In this document: in pieces, positions 5,690 through 7,836 of the stretch
How positions within the stretch are numbered: the first letter of the stretch is position 1
Layout of the letters: every line of letters begins with the position of its first letter
NCBI GenBank assembly: GCA_020851015.1
Contig: JADZDN010000133.1
Location: 1 to 7,836, forward strand
DNA: 7,836 nucleotides
Direction: 5' to 3'
From: Alphaproteobacteria bacterium
GTDB lineage: Bacteria > Pseudomonadota > Alphaproteobacteria > JAEULC01
Translations under genes and position numbers: made by a program
Notes under the pieces: model-generated
What the model was told of the DNA's origin: nothing
Seen by the model: only the letters and a program-made list of their open reading frames with translations
Databases searched by the model: none

Positions 5690-6703
5690 ATGGCCGCATC
5701 CCGCATCACGCCGACCATCGATTTCGAGAAGAATGGCCGGCAGACCGGTTTTCTCCGCCTGCTGCACTCCGTGCACGAATCCGCCTATGGCTGGATCCCG
5801 ATCCCGATCGCCTGCATCAAGAACGGCAAGGGGCCGACCGTGCTGCTCAACTCTGGCAACCACGGCGACGAGTACGAGGGCCAGGTCACGCTGATGAAGC
5901 TGGTCCGCGAGTTGAAGCCCGAGCAGGTGCAGGGCCGGATCATCTTCAATCCGGCATCGAACTTTCCCGCCGCCATGGCCGGGCGCCGCACCTCACCGAT
6001 CGACGGCGGCAACCTGAACCGCTCCTTTCCCGGCGATCCGGACGGCGGGGTGACCAAGCAGATCGCGCACTATATCGACACCGAGATCCTCTCGAAATGC
6101 GACTACGCTTTCGATCTCCACTCCGGCGGCAGCTCGCTGATGTACGTTCCGAGCTCGCTCGGAACGCTGGTTCCCGGCGAGACGGACCGCAACACCAAGG
6201 TGCTGGAACTGCTGCGCCAGTTCGGCGCGCCGATCGGCTATGTGTCGACGCGGCCGATGGGCGCCGACCAGACGCTGGGCGCATCGGCGTCGCGCCGCGG
6301 CGCCATCTCGATCGGCACCGAGCTGGGCGGTTCGGGCACCGTCACCCCCGCCGCCCTGCGCGTCGGCGAGGCCGGCGTGCGGCGCCTGTTGAAACACATC
6401 GGCGTCGTGCCCGAGATCAAGGTCGATCCGACGCCCGGCACGCGGCTGATGCAGGTCGGCGGGCCGGACTACTACGTCTACACGCCGGAGTTCGGCGGGG
6501 TGTTCGAGCCACTGGTGGAACTGGGCGACGAGATCAAGGCCGGCCAGCCGGCCGCCGCGATCCATTTCTCGCATACGCCCTGGCGCGAACCGGAGATCGT
6601 CAAGTTCGAGCGCGACGGCGTGGTCCTGTGCAAGCGCATCCCCGGCCGCACCGAGCGCGGCGACTGCCTGTTCCATCTCGGTTCGGACTACAAGCCGCAG
6701 TAA
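5690..6703 (+). CDS. Zinc-dependent deacylase, succinylglutamate desuccinylase/aspartoacylase (AstE/AspA) family
   Basis: This 337-residue M14-like amide hydrolase has its zinc ligands in place: His58 and Glu61 in GNHGDEYEG (56-64) and His144 in DLHSGG (142-147). The substrate-carboxylate loop NLNRSFPG (108-115) and the general-base Glu211 in GTELGG (209-214) are also present. After about residue 255 a beta-rich C-terminal domain (VFEPLVELGDEIKAGQ and following) resembles the barrel-like tail of this family. Members remove acyl groups from N-acyl amino acids (N-succinylglutamate, N-acetylaspartate, N-acetyl-diaminobutyrate). The form here, about 330 residues with NLNRSFPG, is closest in my memory to the broad group that includes ectoine-degrading DoeB; no ectoine genes are nearby. 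ATG 5690 has GAGG (5676-5679) ten bases upstream. The gene is 131 nt after the lactonase on the same strand; that gap holds nothing I recognise. A joint transcript is possible but not shown. Confidence 0.9.
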   Translation: MAASRITPTIDFEKNGRQTGFLRLLHSVHESAYGWIPIPIACIKNGKGPTVLLNSGNHGDEYEGQVTLMKLVRELKPEQVQGRIIFNPASNFPAAMAGRRTSPIDGGNLNRSFPGDPDGGVTKQIAHYIDTEILSKCDYAFDLHSGGSSLMYVPSSLGTLVPGETDRNTKVLELLRQFGAPIGYVSTRPMGADQTLGASASRRGAISIGTELGGSGTVTPAALRVGEAGVRRLLKHIGVVPEIKVDPTPGTRLMQVGGPDYYVYTPEFGGVFEPLVELGDEIKAGQPAAAIHFSHTPWREPEIVKFERDGVVLCKRIPGRTERGDCLFHLGSDYKPQ

Positions 6704-6729
6704 GCGCGCTGACGGCGCCGAAAAGAGAG

Positions 6730-6832
6730 GACCCTCTCCCCAACCCTCTCCCTGGAGGGAGAGGGGGTGGAAGAAAATCGAAGTGCCGGGCTTTTTCCCC
6801 CTCCCCCTCAGGGGGAGGGAAGGGAGGGGGTC
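6730..6832. repeat. Double-hairpin intergenic repeat of the CCCTCTCCC type (REP/MITE-like)
   Basis: Two strong hairpins sit side by side. CCCTCTCCC/GGGAGAGGG (6744-6752, 6757-6765) has loop TGGA; CCCTCCCCC/GGGGGAGGG (6799-6807, 6811-6819) has loop TCA. The first stem's left arm is preceded by a direct copy of CCCTCTCCC (6732-6740). The ends are roughly inverted (GACCCTCTCCCC at 6730-6741 against GGGAGGGGGTC at 6822-6832), so the unit looks like a paired repeat. It lies between convergent genes and could stop transcription from both sides or protect mRNA 3' ends. No T-tract follows either stem on either strand, so it is not a standard intrinsic terminator. It encodes the last seven residues and the stop of the minus-strand gene. 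From memory, similar C/G-rich repeats are common between genes in alphaproteobacteria. Confidence 0.75.
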
Positions 6833-7836
6833 ACGAACGGCCGGGGATCGACGAACCGGTCGACGACGTTGCGGATCAGGCGCGAGACGTTGTTGCGATA
6901 GTTGTCGTGCGCGAGGCTCGCGACGAAGGCGATCGAGCCGGTCGAGAACACCGCCCCGCCGCTCGGCGTCTCGAAGAACACCATGTCCGCGCGGATGGCG
7001 GGGTTCTGGGCGCCGTCCTGGCCCTGGCGATTGGACAGGATCTCCTCGTTCACCAGCATGAAGGCGTTGGAGTGGTTCTCCGAGGAGGCGACCACCAGCC
7101 CGTGCGCCGGCGATCCCAGGCGACGGTCATAAATGTCGATCTCGAGCCCCGCCGCGCCGTCGCCCCAGGCGCCGAAATCGCCGATGATCTCGTCGTCGAT
7201 GCCCTTGAACAGGAAGGCCGCGCGCGGATCGCGTGACGCCGCGGTGCGGCGATAATAGCTGGAATTGTCGAAGCCCTGCGCATAGAAGCCGACGCCGAAC
7301 AACATGTTCGGCGGCCAGCCGTTGCGCCGCCATAGCCCGCCGAGCTCGCCCGTGGTGTGGTTGTATTGCCCTGGCATCTCCTCCCAGGCGCGCGTGCCGT
7401 CCTCGGCCCGGCGCAGCTCGATCATGCCCGGCCAGGCCGGCGGAAACGTGACGCGCCAGTAGAAGCCGTTGCCGCCCATGTACATGAACCGCCCGCCGCG
7501 GCCAAGGAAGCCCTCCACCGCCTGCAGCATTTCGCCCGAGTAGTATTCCGGGTGGCTGACGCTCATCACCGCCCGGTAGGACGACAGCAGCGCCGCGCCG
7601 CGATCTTGCAGCTCGTGGTCGCAGATGACGTCGTAGTCGATACCCTGCTGGTCGAGCCAGTCGATCAGGCAGAGATCCATCGCGAAGTTCCAGAAGCGCC
7701 CGGTCGGCCGGAAGTTGAACAGCGGCCGCCGCGTGGTGGAGTGCCCGACACCGTAGCCGTCGCGATAGACGTCGTAGGTCGAGTGCCCGAACTCGAAATG
7801 CTCGGCCAGGAAGACGTCGGTCAGGTCGACCGTCGG
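6808..7836 (-). CDS. N,N-dimethylformamidase large-subunit-like protein, C-terminal part (runs off right edge)
   Basis: The frame is open from the right edge to TGA at 6808-6810, giving 342 residues without the N-terminus; Met at 7680 is internal. The sequence follows the C-terminal domain of the DMFase beta (DmfA2) family: HFEFGHSTYD and GVGHSTTRRPLFNFRP, then LIDWLDQQGIDYDVICD, a class-I-amidotransferase-like fold with SHPEYYS (fragment residues 94-100), GGRFMYMGGNGFYW (114-127), GTRAWE, TTGELGGLWRRNGWPP and GVGFYAQGFDNSSYYRR. Characterised DMFase holds a mononuclear iron with two Tyr and one Glu. Candidates here are the Tyr residues in HSTYD or HPEYYS and Glu164 of TGELGG, but I cannot fix the alignment. 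DMFase hydrolyses dimethylformamide to dimethylamine and formate; many homologues have unknown amide substrates, and no small-subunit gene is visible. The last seven residues (TPSLPSP) come from the adjacent repeat. Confidence 0.88.
   Translation of the reverse strand, partial: PTVDLTDVFLAEHFEFGHSTYDVYRDGYGVGHSTTRRPLFNFRPTGRFWNFAMDLCLIDWLDQQGIDYDVICDHELQDRGAALLSSYRAVMSVSHPEYYSGEMLQAVEGFLGRGGRFMYMGGNGFYWRVTFPPAWPGMIELRRAEDGTRAWEEMPGQYNHTTGELGGLWRRNGWPPNMLFGVGFYAQGFDNSSYYRRTAASRDPRAAFLFKGIDDEIIGDFGAWGDGAAGLEIDIYDRRLGSPAHGLVVASSENHSNAFMLVNEEILSNRQGQDGAQNPAIRADMVFFETPSGGAVFSTGSIAFVASLAHDNYRNNVSRLIRNVVDRFVDPRPFVTPSLPSP

Noticed and set aside
6744..6819. Standard intrinsic terminators for the two convergent genes.
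   Set aside because: The stems are strong, but no T-tract follows on either strand and the double-hairpin layout fits an intergenic repeat better. A terminating effect is still possible.

Overview
The window is GC-rich and densely coded. Its codon use, a twin-arginine substrate-binding protein, a CCCTCTCCC-type intergenic repeat and the mix of transport and catabolic genes suggest a soil or water alphaproteobacterium. The sequence alone does not fix a genus.

Positions 1-3304 (minus strand) form one compact operon. Its transcription order is a periplasmic substrate-binding protein of the NMT1/SsuA/TauA type (2261-3304), an ABC ATPase (1423-2253), an ABC permease (581-1423) and an FAD-dependent oxidoreductase that runs off the left edge (1-567). 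Spacings are 7 nt, a 1-nt TGATG overlap and 13 nt, so the genes are probably translated in a coupled way. The layout suggests import of a small organic solute followed by its oxidation; the substrate cannot be read from the sequence. A divergent LysR-type regulator (3442-4344) is the likely controller. The 137-nt gap between them holds a palindromic T-N11-A LysR box and a second, inverted copy of its core.

Positions 4341-4661 hold the most unusual part: the scar of a lost four-carbon acid-sugar pathway on the minus strand. The first 35 codons of an OtnK-like kinase (4585-4481) are joined almost directly to the last ~45 codons of an OtnC-like class II aldolase (4479-4341), which itself carries a 2-base frameshift. 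An apparently intact SMP-30/gluconolactonase-family lactonase (4662-5558, plus) is divergent from the kinase remnant and may be the survivor of the same pathway.

Positions 5690-6703 (plus) encode a zinc-dependent deacylase of the AstE/AspA (succinylglutamate desuccinylase/aspartoacylase) family. It converges on a partial gene for an N,N-dimethylformamidase large-subunit-like protein (6808 to right edge, minus). Between them is a ~103-bp repeat made of two strong hairpins (6730-6832). It supplies the last codons and the stop codon of the amidase-like gene.

I see no tRNA, rRNA, CRISPR array, insertion sequence or phage gene. No clearly new multi-gene system is visible. The points most worth a second look are the kinase/aldolase scar, the repeat that ends a gene, and the transporter-oxidoreductase operon with its operator.
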